A stretch of 55,719 bases of DNA from Aphanothece sp. CMT-3BRIN-NPC111 (GCA_019359765.1 JAHHGU010000029.1:1-55719), one strand, 5' to 3'. Positions 33,647 to 43,062 are shown, counted from the stretch's first letter. Program-made: numbers and translations. The notes: generated by a model not told the origin, from the sequence alone.

Positions 33647-34780
33647 TTACTGACCTGCAAGAAATGCGTTTAAATCTGGGATGTCTACCCAACTACCTTT
33701 GGCATGGGATTCATGAGTTAAATCCATTAGCAACTGGGAGTAAACTCCTTCTTGCAGTGATGGTGCGATGGTCGCAGGCCCGCCTTCGGCGATCGCATCT
33801 CCCCGATCGATTCCTTGCACCCACTGATCTACAACTCGGATAAAAGGGGCAATACGCCCATCTGCATAACTTTTAGGAAACGCCAGCCGACTCGGAATTT
33901 CTACTTCCGCCAAGGGTTTACCTGCTGGTGCAGCCCAGAGTTGAAATCCATGCACGTAATCTTTCTGATTATCGCTGCCCAAAACTAACGTGCCGCGATC
34001 GCCATATACCTCTACCCAATGCCCTCGCCCCTGATAAGTCACAGAACTGATGCAAACTTGGCAAGGGGTTCCATCCGCCAACTCTAGCATCAGCATACAG
34101 GTATCATCAGCATCAACTGCCTTCATTTCACCCGTCTCTGGATCTAATCGAGCCGGAATCGCCGTACTCAAGCGGGCACATAGACGTTGCACCGGGCCAA
34201 ACAACCAGTTGATGTAATCAAACGTATGGGAACCTACTGCCCCCAACACTCCACCGCCCCGATCTTTACGAGCGTACCAGTTCCAAGGTCGTGAGGCATC
34301 AGCACGACTAGACACCAACCAATCAATCTTAATCAGACGCTTCTGCCCCACATACCCTTCAGACAATAATTCCGCTAACATCTGCCACGCGGGTACAAAG
34401 CGAAATTCAAAATCCATCGTGGCAACGACGCCCTTAGCCGCCGCTAGTTGATATAGTTCTCGCGCCTGAGGCGCTGTCAAGGTGGTAGGTTTTTCCAACA
34501 ACAGATGCTTCCCAGCTTGCAGCACTGTCTTCGCCATTTCATAGTGCAGAAACGGCGGTGTGGAAATGCTCACCCCCGTTACATCCGGCAGGGCGACAAT
34601 TTCTTCAATTGTCTGACAAGCGTGGGCTTTGTGGGAGTCCGCGATCGCTTTTGCCTTATCTATATCCCGGTTATAGACAGCGACAACTTGAGTACGCGGA
34701 TGAGCCTGGAATCCGGGGATGTGGACCTTCTCACCAAATCCAGTCCCCACTACTGCCACACCAATCGCAGGCTGATTCAT
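33647..34780 (-). CDS. Gfo/Idh/MocA family oxidoreductase
   Basis: A 377-residue NAD(P)-dependent oxidoreductase. The chosen start, ATG 34780, overlaps the gshB stop as ATGA; the longer frame adds nine residues without support. The Rossmann motif is VAVVGTGFGEKVHIPG. The conserved EKPT (in LLLEKPTTLT) and GGGVLGAVGSHTFDYINW follow, the latter carrying the catalytic-region Asp/His typical of the family. Usual substrates are sugars, cyclitols or biliverdin-like compounds; this one is not identifiable. Translational coupling to gshB is the notable context. Confidence 0.93.
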   Translation of the reverse strand: MNQPAIGVAVVGTGFGEKVHIPGFQAHPRTQVVAVYNRDIDKAKAIADSHKAHACQTIEEIVALPDVTGVSISTPPFLHYEMAKTVLQAGKHLLLEKPTTLTAPQARELYQLAAAKGVVATMDFEFRFVPAWQMLAELLSEGYVGQKRLIKIDWLVSSRADASRPWNWYARKDRGGGVLGAVGSHTFDYINWLFGPVQRLCARLSTAIPARLDPETGEMKAVDADDTCMLMLELADGTPCQVCISSVTYQGRGHWVEVYGDRGTLVLGSDNQKDYVHGFQLWAAPAGKPLAEVEIPSRLAFPKSYADGRIAPFIRVVDQWVQGIDRGDAIAEGGPATIAPSLQEGVYSQLLMDLTHESHAKGSWVDIPDLNAFLAGQ

Positions 34781-35748
34781 TTGTTTTGTTTCGCCCCTTC
34801 CACCCATTCAATCACCTGTTTACCCAAACTAGTGCCCTCTAGTCGGTCAATTTCTCTAATCCCGGTAGGACTGGTGACGTTAACTTCTGTGAGGTAGCCA
34901 CCAATGACATCTATACCCACAAAATACAAACCATCTTCTTGTAATTTTGTTGCCATCTGGGCACACATCTGATACTCGTGCTGAGTTATTTCGGTTCCAG
35001 CAACTCTGCCGCCGACAGCCATATTGCCACGAAATTCATTTCCGGTGGGAATTCGATTCACCGCCCCGATTGGCTTGCCATTGAGGAGGATAATCCGCTT
35101 GTCTCCTTCTTTAGCCTCCGGCAAGTAAGTTTGAATCATTACTGGCACGCGGCCCCATTGGGTGCTAATTTCCAGCAGGGAGTTGAAATTGCGATCGCTT
35201 GCTTCCAAATATAAAATCCCTTCACCCGCCTTATTCCCCAATGGCTTGAGGATCGCCGCCCCTTTCCGTTCCACAAATTCCCGAATAATGGATTTATCCT
35301 GGCTAACAATTGTTTCTGGAATCGCCTCTGTAAACTGAAGGGCATACATCTTTTCATTTGCCGCCCGCAGTCCTGCTGGGGAATTAACTACCAGAGTTTT
35401 ATTGGGATTGATATAGTCCAGGATGTAGGTAGTGTATAGGTAAGGAACCGTAACTGGCGGATCTGTCCGCATAAAGATGGCGTCCATTTGCTCCAGGGGT
35501 TGCACGGTGCGATCGCCAAGTTCATACCAAGCTTGTGTCGCCACCCAGCGCCCCTCCACCAGTTCCACAGGTGTTAGTTGAATCTGCTCTAAGATTGCCC
35601 AAGCCTGACTATTAATTACACTCAATCGGTCTGCCTGAGTTACCCAAACCTCGTGACCTAGTACTTGCGCGGCCTCTATTAAAGCCACACTCGTGTCGTG
35701 AGTCGGATCGAGTTGGTGAATGGGGTCAATTATAAAAGCAAGTTTCAT
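34777..35748 (-). CDS. gshB: glutathione synthetase
   Basis: A 323-residue ATP-grasp enzyme that joins gamma-glutamylcysteine and glycine. It has the prokaryotic GshB blocks: FIIDPI at the start, MRTDPPVTVPYLYTTYILD, AAILKPLGNKAGEGI in the ATP site, the flexible-loop region IPTGNEFRGNMAVGG, and the metal/substrate end VNVTSPTGIREID. Its ATG overlaps the grxC stop by 4 bp, and its own stop overlaps the next ATG, so grxC-gshB-oxidoreductase are translated as a chain. The grxC-gshB pair is a conserved arrangement in cyanobacteria. Confidence 0.97.
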   Translation of the reverse strand: MKLAFIIDPIHQLDPTHDTSVALIEAAQVLGHEVWVTQADRLSVINSQAWAILEQIQLTPVELVEGRWVATQAWYELGDRTVQPLEQMDAIFMRTDPPVTVPYLYTTYILDYINPNKTLVVNSPAGLRAANEKMYALQFTEAIPETIVSQDKSIIREFVERKGAAILKPLGNKAGEGILYLEASDRNFNSLLEISTQWGRVPVMIQTYLPEAKEGDKRIILLNGKPIGAVNRIPTGNEFRGNMAVGGRVAGTEITQHEYQMCAQMATKLQEDGLYFVGIDVIGGYLTEVNVTSPTGIREIDRLEGTSLGKQVIEWVEGAKQNK

Positions 35749-36002
35749 TGTAGAAGTAAATCCAACTCGCCAGACTCCTCCAGTTCATACATATCATCAC
35801 AGCCGCCGATGTGTCGATCGTCGATGAAGATTTGCGGCACAGAGCGGCGTCCATTCGCTCGTTTGCTCATCTTAGCTCGTGCTGCTTCATCGCCATCTAT
35901 ACTGTATTCGATAAACTCAATTTTCTTGTCTCTGAGTAAATCCTTGGCGCGTATGCAGAACGGGCACATGCTCCAAGTATAGATTTCAACTTTAGGGCTC
36001 AT
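35745..36002 (-). CDS. grxC: glutaredoxin 3
   Basis: An 85-residue glutaredoxin with the dithiol site CPFC (residues 13-16), the cis-Pro block SVPQIFID and the glutathione-binding GGCDDMYEL. It uses glutathione to reduce disulfides, so the coupling to gshB makes functional sense. The ATG has GAGG about nine bases upstream. It heads the five-gene minus-strand operon that runs to 32580. Confidence 0.97.
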   Translation of the reverse strand: MSPKVEIYTWSMCPFCIRAKDLLRDKKIEFIEYSIDGDEAARAKMSKRANGRRSVPQIFIDDRHIGGCDDMYELEESGELDLLLQ

Positions 36003-36592
36003 TGTGTCCTCGTAATGTTAATTGACACTCTCCAGGCTAAAGCCACGAAGATTTTTAATTCATCGAGCAGATTTCTATTAAACTGTCCTCACTTTTAATT
36101 TTAGAACGATAGCAGTTTTTTTTTCTCAATCCCTTCGCGACAACTTATGCTCAAAGCTGGTGAGCTAGATCACGGGCAAGCGTTGCGCTAAGACGCATAT
36201 CTTTGGGCTACAAAGCTGCTAATCTTTTTTTAAACTAATAGAAACAGCGCCAGTCCTTCCCGTTCTAATATATGTCCCTGAAGAGGCACTATCTCTTCAA
36301 GTGGCTCTCAATATATACGGTTATTGACTCAGCTGCATCTGCCATACGGCTGTACATCGGGCGTAATTAATATTCATCCTAAAGACGCCGTTCGTCTTCC
36401 ATAAAAATTTTCTCTCGTTGGTTAGCTAGATCTACTTTGGTTTACAGTGTATAGCAACAAAAGGTCAAACATGGATTAAGTTCTACTTCCAAATCCTAGC
36501 CAGCAAGCTGAGACCAGATGGCAAAAACATCTATGGATAACTCATAAAACCTTATTAATATACCGCCGGAGTCAGGAAAGCAAGGAACACCC
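36003..36592. promoter_or_regulatory. divergent intergenic region of the grxC operon and an MBL gene
   Basis: 590 bp between divergent genes, so it carries promoters for both. Apart from AT-rich stretches and an AAGGAA site before the ATG at 36593, no repeat, riboswitch or operator was recognised. Confidence 0.4.
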
Positions 36593-37504
36593 ATGTCTAG
36601 TAAGCAAAATTTATTCACGATTCACTTTTGGGGCGTAAGAGGAAGTATCGCTTCTCCAGGACCGGAGACAGTTCGCTATGGAGGCAATACGCCTTGTATT
36701 GAGATGCTTGTGGGTGGCGATCGCCTGATTTTCGATGGCGGTACTGGCTTAAGAGTGTTGGGGCAATCTCTCCTATCCCAAATGCCAGTAGAAGCTTATA
36801 TGTTCTTCACCCACTCCCACTGGGACCACATTCAGGGGTTTCCCTTCTTCCTCCCAGCCTTTGTCAAAGGAAATCGTTTCCATATTCATGGAACACCCGC
36901 TCCCAACGGCGCGACAATTGAGCAGCGCCTGAATGACCAAATGCTTCACCCCAATTTTCCGGTTCCTTTACAGATCATGGGAGCCGATTTAAAGTTTTAT
37001 GACCTGGAGGTGGGGCAAAAAATTCAAATTGGAGATATTAGCGTCGAAAATGCCCTCTTAAACCATCCAGGTCAAGCCACGGGCTACCGCGTAAGCTGGA
37101 GGGGTTATTCAGCCGCCTACATAACAGATACAGAACACTTTCCCGACCGATTGGATGAAAATGTCCTGCGGCTGGCTCGTAATGCTGATGTCCTCATCTA
37201 CGATGCCACGTACACTGATGAGGAATACAACTCACCAGCCAGCAGCAAGGTGGGTTGGGGGCATTCAACCTGGCAAGAAGCGGTGAAAGTGGCTTATGCC
37301 GCCAAGGTGAAAAAACTGGTGATTTTCCACCACGACCCACTGCACAATGATGATTTTCTCGATCGTATAGGTGAACTTGCAGCTCAAGAGTTTCCCGATA
37401 CCCTCATAGCTCGCGAAGGTCTATCGATTCAGTTAATACCCCCAGATGTACTAAATCCGGTCGCTGTACAAGAGCCTAGTATTTCTGCCTTGAGCAGCAA
37501 TTAG
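36593..37504 (+). CDS. MBL-fold metal-dependent hydrolase (PhnP/RNase Z-like)
   Basis: A 303-residue metallo-beta-lactamase-fold protein. The opening FWGVRGSIASPGPETVRYGGN is typical of the group annotated as 'beta-lactamase-like, cAMP phosphodiesterase/RNase Z-like'. Metal ligands are HSHWDH, then the His in NHPGQATGY, the Asp in ITDTEH and the late His in IFHHDP. A phosphodiesterase activity is likely; the substrate is unknown. There is no signal peptide or membrane segment. The stop codon is the first unit of an AATTAGC simple repeat. ribF follows 65 bp downstream on the same strand. Confidence 0.9.
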   Translation: MSSKQNLFTIHFWGVRGSIASPGPETVRYGGNTPCIEMLVGGDRLIFDGGTGLRVLGQSLLSQMPVEAYMFFTHSHWDHIQGFPFFLPAFVKGNRFHIHGTPAPNGATIEQRLNDQMLHPNFPVPLQIMGADLKFYDLEVGQKIQIGDISVENALLNHPGQATGYRVSWRGYSAAYITDTEHFPDRLDENVLRLARNADVLIYDATYTDEEYNSPASSKVGWGHSTWQEAVKVAYAAKVKKLVIFHHDPLHNDDFLDRIGELAAQEFPDTLIAREGLSIQLIPPDVLNPVAVQEPSISALSSN

Positions 37505-37553
37505 CAATTAGCTGAATCAACTAGCCATCGCTAATTGCCAATTGCCAAAATTA
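37494..37553. repeat. AATTAGC simple repeat overlapping a stop codon
   Basis: AGCAATTAGCAATTAGC and then CTAATTGCCAATTGCC run over the MBL gene stop towards ribF. The same kind of repeat touches stops at 26631 and 45436. Confidence 0.65.
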
Positions 37554-37569
37554 TGTCAGAATGTAAAGC

Positions 37570-38655
37570 GTGTGGGTTACCTCTTCTCTAGAAACTGCTC
37601 TAACACCAACCGCCGTTGCCTTAGGAAACTTCGACGGCGTGCATCGTGGTCATCAACAGGTTGTGCAACCAATTTTGGGCAAGGGGCAAGAGAGTTGTGA
37701 GCTCTCAGTTTTGAGTTCTGAAACCCAAAACTCTGTAAAGGCGGGTCACTTATCCATATCTATCGAAGCGGAAACATTTCCGAAAAACTCGTCGCTACAA
37801 GCTCAAAACTCTTCACAGCCAGAGGCTGATCACCTCATGTCTGATTCTGAGCATACCTATCCCACGGTGGTGACGTTTAATCCGCATCCCCAGGAGTTTT
37901 TTACTGGTAAAATGCGGACGCTACTGACACCCCCGGATGAAAAAGTGCAACAGCTGCGATCGCTCGGCGTTGAGCAACTGGTACTATTGCCATTTGATCG
38001 GGAGTTAGCTTCCTTAAGTCCGCACCAATTTGTGGAAAAAATTCTGGTGCAGCATCTGCGGGCGCGTATAGTTAGTGTGGGGCAGGATTTTTGCTTTGGA
38101 TCTGGGCGTTCTGGGACATCAGCAGATTTACAGGCGATCGCCGCCGCCTATGGCATAGATGTGCATATTGTACAACTGCAAACTTGTCAAGGAGAACGGA
38201 TTAGCAGCTCTTTTATCCGCCAAGCTCTCCTGCAAGGAGACATACCCCAGGCTAACCGACTACTAGGACGCCCCTACACCCTTACAGGAACGGTAGTTCA
38301 AGGACAGCAGCTTGGTCGCACCTTGGGATTTCCTACCGCCAACCTCCAGTTACCCCCAGAAAAGTTTTTGCCCCAGCAGGGCGTCTACTGCGTTCGCGTC
38401 TGGTGCTCAAACCAGGCATCGGCGAACTCACCCCTGAGCGGCGTTATGAACATTGGTCGGCGACCAACAGTGGACGGCACCTGTTCCACCGTCGAGGTTC
38501 ACCTGTTAGATTGGTCTGGGGATTTATATGGACAGACATTAACCGTCAGCGTGGAACAATTTTTACGGCCAGAACAAAAATTTGCTTCCCTAGATGCCCT
38601 CAAGGCACAAATTCAAGCAGATGCAAGGGCGGCAAGAGCATTTCTAAGTAAGTAG
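37570..38655 (+). CDS. ribF: bifunctional riboflavin kinase / FAD synthetase
   Basis: A 361-residue RibF making FMN and FAD. The N-terminal nucleotidyltransferase domain has ALGNFDGVHRGHQQV, TFNPHPQEFF and SSSFIRQALLQGDI; the C-terminal kinase domain has GRTLGFPTANLQLP, GVMNIGRRPTV and VEVHLLDWSGDLYG. The start is GTG, as the N-terminus WVTSSLETALTPTAVALG matches other cyanobacterial RibFs. About 60 Ser/Glu-rich residues (37-96) are inserted between the first strand-helix unit and TFNPHP, in a stretch with CAAAACT-type repeats, making the protein longer than the ~310-residue norm. Function should be kept because the insert lies in a loop. Confidence 0.95.
   Translation: MWVTSSLETALTPTAVALGNFDGVHRGHQQVVQPILGKGQESCELSVLSSETQNSVKAGHLSISIEAETFPKNSSLQAQNSSQPEADHLMSDSEHTYPTVVTFNPHPQEFFTGKMRTLLTPPDEKVQQLRSLGVEQLVLLPFDRELASLSPHQFVEKILVQHLRARIVSVGQDFCFGSGRSGTSADLQAIAAAYGIDVHIVQLQTCQGERISSSFIRQALLQGDIPQANRLLGRPYTLTGTVVQGQQLGRTLGFPTANLQLPPEKFLPQQGVYCVRVWCSNQASANSPLSGVMNIGRRPTVDGTCSTVEVHLLDWSGDLYGQTLTVSVEQFLRPEQKFASLDALKAQIQADARAARAFLSK
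37678..37858 (+). repeat. low-complexity in-frame insert in ribF with AGTTTTGAG/CAAAACTC units
   Basis: The insert contains AGTTTTGAGTT and CCAAAACTC near 37707-37733, and CTCAAAACTC near 37801-37810. These are the same heptamer family as in the gyrA-like gene, facing both ways. Confidence 0.6.
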
Positions 38656-38730
38656 GGGCAAAGCACTGGTAGCGACAATTTCCGCTTCAAAATCAGGCTT
38701 TTTCGCCTCAAATGCTTCGGCATTAGCTGA

Positions 38731-38770
38731 GTAGGTGTAGGGTGTTAGATATAGGGTGTTAAACGTAGGG
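38731..38770 (+). repeat. TAGGGTGTTA tandem repeat overlapping the leader of the MoxR gene
   Basis: GTAGGGTGTTAGATATAGGG and then GTGTTAAACGTAGGGCG form imperfect ~14-bp units ending ten bases before the ATG at 38781, where a ribosome site would normally lie. Confidence 0.6.
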
Positions 38771-38780
38771 CGTAGCGGTC

Positions 38781-39689
38781 ATGAGACAACGTATTGAGCA
38801 GCTAACGCAAAATCTAGGTCGTACTATTGTCGGCAAAGCCGATGCGATCCGCCTGGTTCTAGTGGCACTACTTTCTGGGGGGCACGCCCTGCTGGAAGAT
38901 GTACCAGGCGTTGGTAAAACTCTAGTTGCTAAATCTTTGGCTAGATCCATACACGGACGATTTCAGCGCATTCAATGCACTCCCGACCTTTTACCTACAG
39001 ATATCACGGGCACCAATATCTGGAATCCCAGCAGCCGCGAATTTGAATTTCTACCTGGGCCTGTATTTACTAACATCCTGCTGGCTGATGAAATTAACCG
39101 GGCGACACCTCGCACCCAGTCAGCTTTGCTGGAAGTAATGGAAGAGCGACAAGTAACGGTGGATGGAATATCCCGCCCCGTTCCCCATCCATTTTTCGTG
39201 ATTGCTACCCAAAATCCTATTGAGTATCAGGGTACATTTCCCTTGCCAGAGGCACAAATGGATCGCTTCACCCTGTCTTTAACTCTGGGCTATCCCACAG
39301 AAGTAGAAGAACTCCAGATGCTGCAACGCCTTGCTGAGGGAATGTCGATTGATGAGCTACAGCCCTGTATTTCCCAGGAAGAGGTAGAGGAATTACGAAG
39401 TCTTTGTAGCCAAGTGAAGGTCGAGACGGCCTTGCAACAGTACATTATCAATCTGGTGCGGGCGACACGCCAAGATGAAGAAATCACCCTGGGTGCGAGT
39501 CCGCGCGGTGCCGTAGCCTTACAGCGAGCCTCTCAAGCACTGGCTTTTCTGGAAGGTCGCGATTATGCTATTCCAGATGATGTCAAGTTCTTGGCACCTC
39601 ACGTCCTTTCTCATCGTCTGATACCAGCTGGCGGGCGTCGGGCTAAGACTATTGTGGAGCGGCTGCTGCGCTCGATTACGATTCCATAG
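38781..39689 (+). CDS. MoxR-family AAA+ ATPase
   Basis: A 302-residue AAA+ ATPase. Walker A is EDVPGVGKT, Walker B ILLADEINRA, sensor 1 is in FVIATQNPIEYQG, and the C-terminal helical lid has GASPRGAVALQRASQALA. MoxR ATPases act as chaperones for maturation of protein complexes and are often next to VWA and DUF58 genes. Here those partners are not adjacent; the VWA gene at 30621 is separate and on the other strand. A tiny membrane-protein gene follows 16 bp downstream and may be co-transcribed. Confidence 0.94.
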   Translation: MRQRIEQLTQNLGRTIVGKADAIRLVLVALLSGGHALLEDVPGVGKTLVAKSLARSIHGRFQRIQCTPDLLPTDITGTNIWNPSSREFEFLPGPVFTNILLADEINRATPRTQSALLEVMEERQVTVDGISRPVPHPFFVIATQNPIEYQGTFPLPEAQMDRFTLSLTLGYPTEVEELQMLQRLAEGMSIDELQPCISQEEVEELRSLCSQVKVETALQQYIINLVRATRQDEEITLGASPRGAVALQRASQALAFLEGRDYAIPDDVKFLAPHVLSHRLIPAGGRRAKTIVERLLRSITIP

Positions 39690-39705
39690 AGCTTGGTGTA
39701 AAAGT

Positions 39706-39840
39706 ATGTCAAACCGGATTCCGTCAAAAACCTACAGACGTCAACGAGGGCGATCGCACAGCAACCGATCGCCGCTGTTTTTATTTTTGTTGCTGCTATT
39801 GTGGAGTATTTGCTGGGGATGGGGAATGGCCTTGCCCTAG
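39706..39840 (+). CDS. small single-span membrane protein behind the MoxR gene
   Basis: A 44-residue protein from ATG 39706. The first ~22 residues are strongly basic (RIPSKTYRRQRGRSHSNR), followed by one hydrophobic span (PLFLFLLLLLWSICWGWGMA). The charge pattern predicts the N-terminus inside. The 16-bp distance to the MoxR stop and the coherent hydropathy support a real gene, but there is no clear ribosome site and no family is recognised. Confidence 0.5.
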   Translation: MSNRIPSKTYRRQRGRSHSNRSPLFLFLLLLLWSICWGWGMALP

Positions 39841-39962
39841 AAACTAGCGATCGTGAGGATATAGGTAGGCGTTTACCCTAGCTGAGGGTAGGATTCCCGT
39901 AGCCTCTTCGACTCAGGGGAAATGATACGATAAATGCAAAAGCTGAAGGCTGAATTATAATT

Positions 39963-40005
39963 CACACTTCTTCATACTTACTACTTCCTACTTGATACTT
40001 TCAAG
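39963..40005 (+). repeat. TACTTCC-type simple repeat upstream of secA
   Basis: Imperfect 7-bp units (CACTTCT, TACTTAC, TACTTCC, TACTTGA, TACTTTC) end 13 bp before the secA ATG, so they must lie in its leader. Confidence 0.65.
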
Positions 40006-40017
40006 GCCAATTTTGAT

Positions 40018-42804
40018 ATGCTGAAAACTTTACTGCCAGATCCTAACGCACGCAAGCTCAAAAAATACCAGCCTTACGTTGCAGACATTAACGTCTTGGA
40101 GGAAGATATCCAGGTGTTGTCTGACGAGCAACTAACGGGCAAGACGGCAGAATTTCAACAGCGACTGAAGAAAGCCAAGACAGATCGGGAACGGGAAGAT
40201 CTGTTAGATGATATTTTGCCAGAAGCTTTTGCCGTGGTGCGGGAAGCCGCGCGGCGGGTTTTGGGAATGCGGCACTTTGATGTTCAGTTACTGGGTGGCA
40301 TCGTCCTACACAAAGGCCAAATCGCGGAGATGAAAACCGGGGAAGGAAAAACCCTGGTGGCAACACTACCAGCTTACCTGAATGCCCTCAGTGGTAAAGG
40401 CGTCCACATTGTCACAGTTAACGACTACCTGGCTCGCCGTGACGCGGAGTGGATGGGACAGGTGCATCGCTTTTTGGGCTTAAGCGTCGGCTTGATCCAA
40501 AGTTCAATGAACCCAAGTGAGCGCAAGAAGAACTATGACTGTGACATCACCTACAGTACGAACAGTGAGTTAGGCTTCGACTACCTGCGCGACAACATGG
40601 CAACATCAATGGTCGATGTTGTGCAACGCCCCTTTAATTACTGCGTTATCGATGAAGTGGACTCGGTATTAATTGACGAAGCACGAACACCACTAATTAT
40701 TTCCGGGCAGGTGGAACGCCCAACTGAGAAGTATCTGCGGGCGTCAGAAGTGGCGCACCAGCTGAAAAAAGAAGAGCATTACGAGGTGGATGAAAAAGCC
40801 CGTAATGTCTTGATGACAGATGAGGGGTTTGCTGAAGCGGAGAGGCTGTTTGGGGTTGAGGACTTGTATGACCCCAATGACCCTTGGGCGCACTATATAT
40901 TTAACGCTATTAAAGCGAAGGAACTGTTTACCCTCGACGTCAACTATATCGTCGGCAATGGGGAAGTGGTAATTGTGGACGAGTTTACTGGTAGAGTGCT
41001 GCCGGGACGCCGCTGGAGTGACGGCCTGCACCAAGCAATTGAAGCTAAAGAGCGGGTGGAAATTCAAAATGAGACCCAAACCCTGGCGACAATTACCTAC
41101 CAGAATTTCTTTTTGCTGTATCCCAAATTGGCAGGAATGACGGGAACGGCGAAAACAGAAGAAGTGGAATTAGAAAAAATATACAACAGACAAGTAACGA
41201 TAATTCCCACCAACCGCCGTTCCGGACGTGAAGATTGGCCAGATGTAGTCTATAAGACAGAACCAGCCAAGTGGAAGGCAGTGGCTCAAGAGTGTGCTGA
41301 GATGCATGAGATGGGACGCCCGGTGCTGGTGGGGACAACAAGTGTGGAAAAGTCGGAACTACTATCTAGTCTGTTGAACCAGTTGGAGGTGCCACACAAC
41401 CTGCTTAATGCTAAGCCAGAGAATGTGGAACGGGAATCGGAAATTATTGCTCAGGCAGGACGCAAAGGGGCAGTGACGCTTGCCACGAATATGGCTGGTC
41501 GGGGTACAGATATTATTTTGGGTGGTAATGCTGACTACATGGCGCGGCTCAAGCTCAGGGAGTACTTTATGCCCCGGATTGTGCAGCCGAGTGAGGAAGA
41601 TGCCTTAGCACCTCTGCGGGTGCCAGGAGCGTCGTCTGGTCGAGGGCCAGCACAAGGGTTTGCTCCAGGGCAAAAGGTCAAGACTTGGAAGGCATCGCCG
41701 CAAATTTTCCCCACAGATCTGTCACGGGAAGCGCAACAACAGCTAAAGGCGGCAGTAGATTTGGCGGTACAGCAGTATGGAGAGCGAAGTCTACCAGAAC
41801 TGGAAGCAGAAGATATCGTGGCAGTTGCCGCAGAAAATGCCCCAGTAGAAGATATCGCTATTCAAAAACTGCGGGAAGTTTATCAGCTAATCCGCAAGGA
41901 GTATGAACAGTTCACCAAGCGAGAACATGAAGAGGTGGTGAAACTAGGGGGTCTGCACGTTATTGGTACAGAACGCCATGAATCGCGGCGGATTGACAAC
42001 CAGCTGCGGGGTCGTGCCGGTCGCCAGGGCGACCCTGGCTCAACAAAGTTTTTCTTGAGCTTGGAAGACAACTTGTTGCGGATTTTCGGGGGCGATCGCG
42101 TGGCGGGTTTGATGGAAAGATTCCGCGTAGAAGAGGATATGCCGATTGAATCCGGACTCCTCACCCGTAGCTTAGAAGGGGCGCAGAAGAAAGTCGAAAC
42201 CTACTACTACGACATCCGTAAACAGGTGTTTGAGTATGACGAGGTGATGAACAACCAGCGGCGGGCGATTTACGCTGAACGACGCCGTGTGTTAGAGGGT
42301 CTCGACTTGAAAGAACAGGTAATCGCTTATGCCGAAAAGACGATGGAGGACATCGTAGACTCCTACGTTAACCCTGATCTACCCCCGGAAGAGTGGGATC
42401 TTAATAGCCTAGTAGGGAAGGTAAAAGAATTTGTCTACCTGCTAGCAGACCTAGAGCCAGAACATTTGGAAGATATGACAGTAGGGGAAATTAAAACCTT
42501 CTTGTACGAAGAAGTTCGCAAAGCCTACGATATGAAAGAAGCACAGGTGGATCAAGTTCAGCCGGGGCTAATGCGGCAAGCAGAACGTTTCTTCATCTTG
42601 CAGCAGATAGATACCCTTTGGCGGGAACACCTACAAGCAATGGATGGCTTGCGCGAGTCCGTGGGTCTGCGTGGTTACGGGCAAAAAGACCCGCTGATTG
42701 AGTATAAGCAGGAAGGTTACGAAATGTTCCTGGATATGATGATTGATATCCGCCGCAATGTGGTCTACTCACTGTTCCAGTTCCAGCCACAAATGCAAGG
42801 GTAA
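40018..42804 (+). CDS. secA: preprotein translocase ATPase SecA
   Basis: A 928-residue motor that drives proteins through SecYEG at the plasma and thylakoid membranes. The full layout is present: the N-terminal [19 protein letters not shown], Walker A in [32 protein letters not shown], the preprotein cross-linking domain, the second helicase domain with [20 protein letters not shown] and [12 protein letters not shown], and the helical wing ending [14 protein letters not shown]. An extra ~50-residue segment after [13 protein letters not shown] (from about 517) is typical of cyanobacterial and chloroplast SecA. There is no C-terminal zinc tail, as usual in this group. Confidence 0.98.
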   Translation: MLKTLLPDPNARKLKKYQPYVADINVLEEDIQVLSDEQLTGKTAEFQQRLKKAKTDREREDLLDDILPEAFAVVREAARRVLGMRHFDVQLLGGIVLHKGQIAEMKTGEGKTLVATLPAYLNALSGKGVHIVTVNDYLARRDAEWMGQVHRFLGLSVGLIQSSMNPSERKKNYDCDITYSTNSELGFDYLRDNMATSMVDVVQRPFNYCVIDEVDSVLIDEARTPLIISGQVERPTEKYLRASEVAHQLKKEEHYEVDEKARNVLMTDEGFAEAERLFGVEDLYDPNDPWAHYIFNAIKAKELFTLDVNYIVGNGEVVIVDEFTGRVLPGRRWSDGLHQAIEAKERVEIQNETQTLATITYQNFFLLYPKLAGMTGTAKTEEVELEKIYNRQVTIIPTNRRSGREDWPDVVYKTEPAKWKAVAQECAEMHEMGRPVLVGTTSVEKSELLSSLLNQLEVPHNLLNAKPENVERESEIIAQAGRKGAVTLATNMAGRGTDIILGGNADYMARLKLREYFMPRIVQPSEEDALAPLRVPGASSGRGPAQGFAPGQKVKTWKASPQIFPTDLSREAQQQLKAAVDLAVQQYGERSLPELEAEDIVAVAAENAPVEDIAIQKLREVYQLIRKEYEQFTKREHEEVVKLGGLHVIGTERHESRRIDNQLRGRAGRQGDPGSTKFFLSLEDNLLRIFGGDRVAGLMERFRVEEDMPIESGLLTRSLEGAQKKVETYYYDIRKQVFEYDEVMNNQRRAIYAERRRVLEGLDLKEQVIAYAEKTMEDIVDSYVNPDLPPEEWDLNSLVGKVKEFVYLLADLEPEHLEDMTVGEIKTFLYEEVRKAYDMKEAQVDQVQPGLMRQAERFFILQQIDTLWREHLQAMDGLRESVGLRGYGQKDPLIEYKQEGYEMFLDMMIDIRRNVVYSLFQFQPQMQG

Positions 42805-42862
42805 GCAGTCTAGAGCATCAAGCAGGTTCGCATTTCCTCTTTAACCTAAAATCTTGCAGCAA

Positions 42863-42889
42863 CCGCCACAGCCATAAGGGCTGTGGCGG
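42863..42889 (+). terminator. 11-bp perfect hairpin behind secA
   Basis: CCGCCACAGCC (42863-42873) pairs perfectly with GGCTGTGGCGG (42879-42889) over a five-base loop. It is followed by CACAGGTTTTCG, a weak T-tract. The lead-in TTGCAGCAACCGCC matches the first hairpin of the cluster at 5023, so it may be a repeat that also serves as terminator. Confidence 0.55.
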
Positions 42890-42934
42890 CACAGGTTTTC
42901 GTGCGTTTATACGGATTACCCAAAATCAAGGATT

Positions 42935-43062
42935 TAATACGAATTTTATTTAATAATGCTACAGATGGCTCTTGTCTTGACGCGCCAATAGCGAAGAGAG
43001 CGCATGGCTCCGCTAAGGCACGTCTCTAGGATGTATAGCAGCATTTTCGGGGATTGGTATAA
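42935..43062. mobile_element. second copy of the TACCAATTTC MITE-like element, with a nested repeat
   Basis: The left end (TAATACGAATTTTATTTAAT and then AATGCTACAGATG) matches the left end of the 7598-7750 element, and the right end ATTGGTATAA matches its inverted end. The middle (42973-43028) is a degraded GTAGAGACGC-family repeat, whose interior CGCATGGCTCCGCTAAGG matches the 26418-26474 copy in reverse. Confidence 0.6.
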
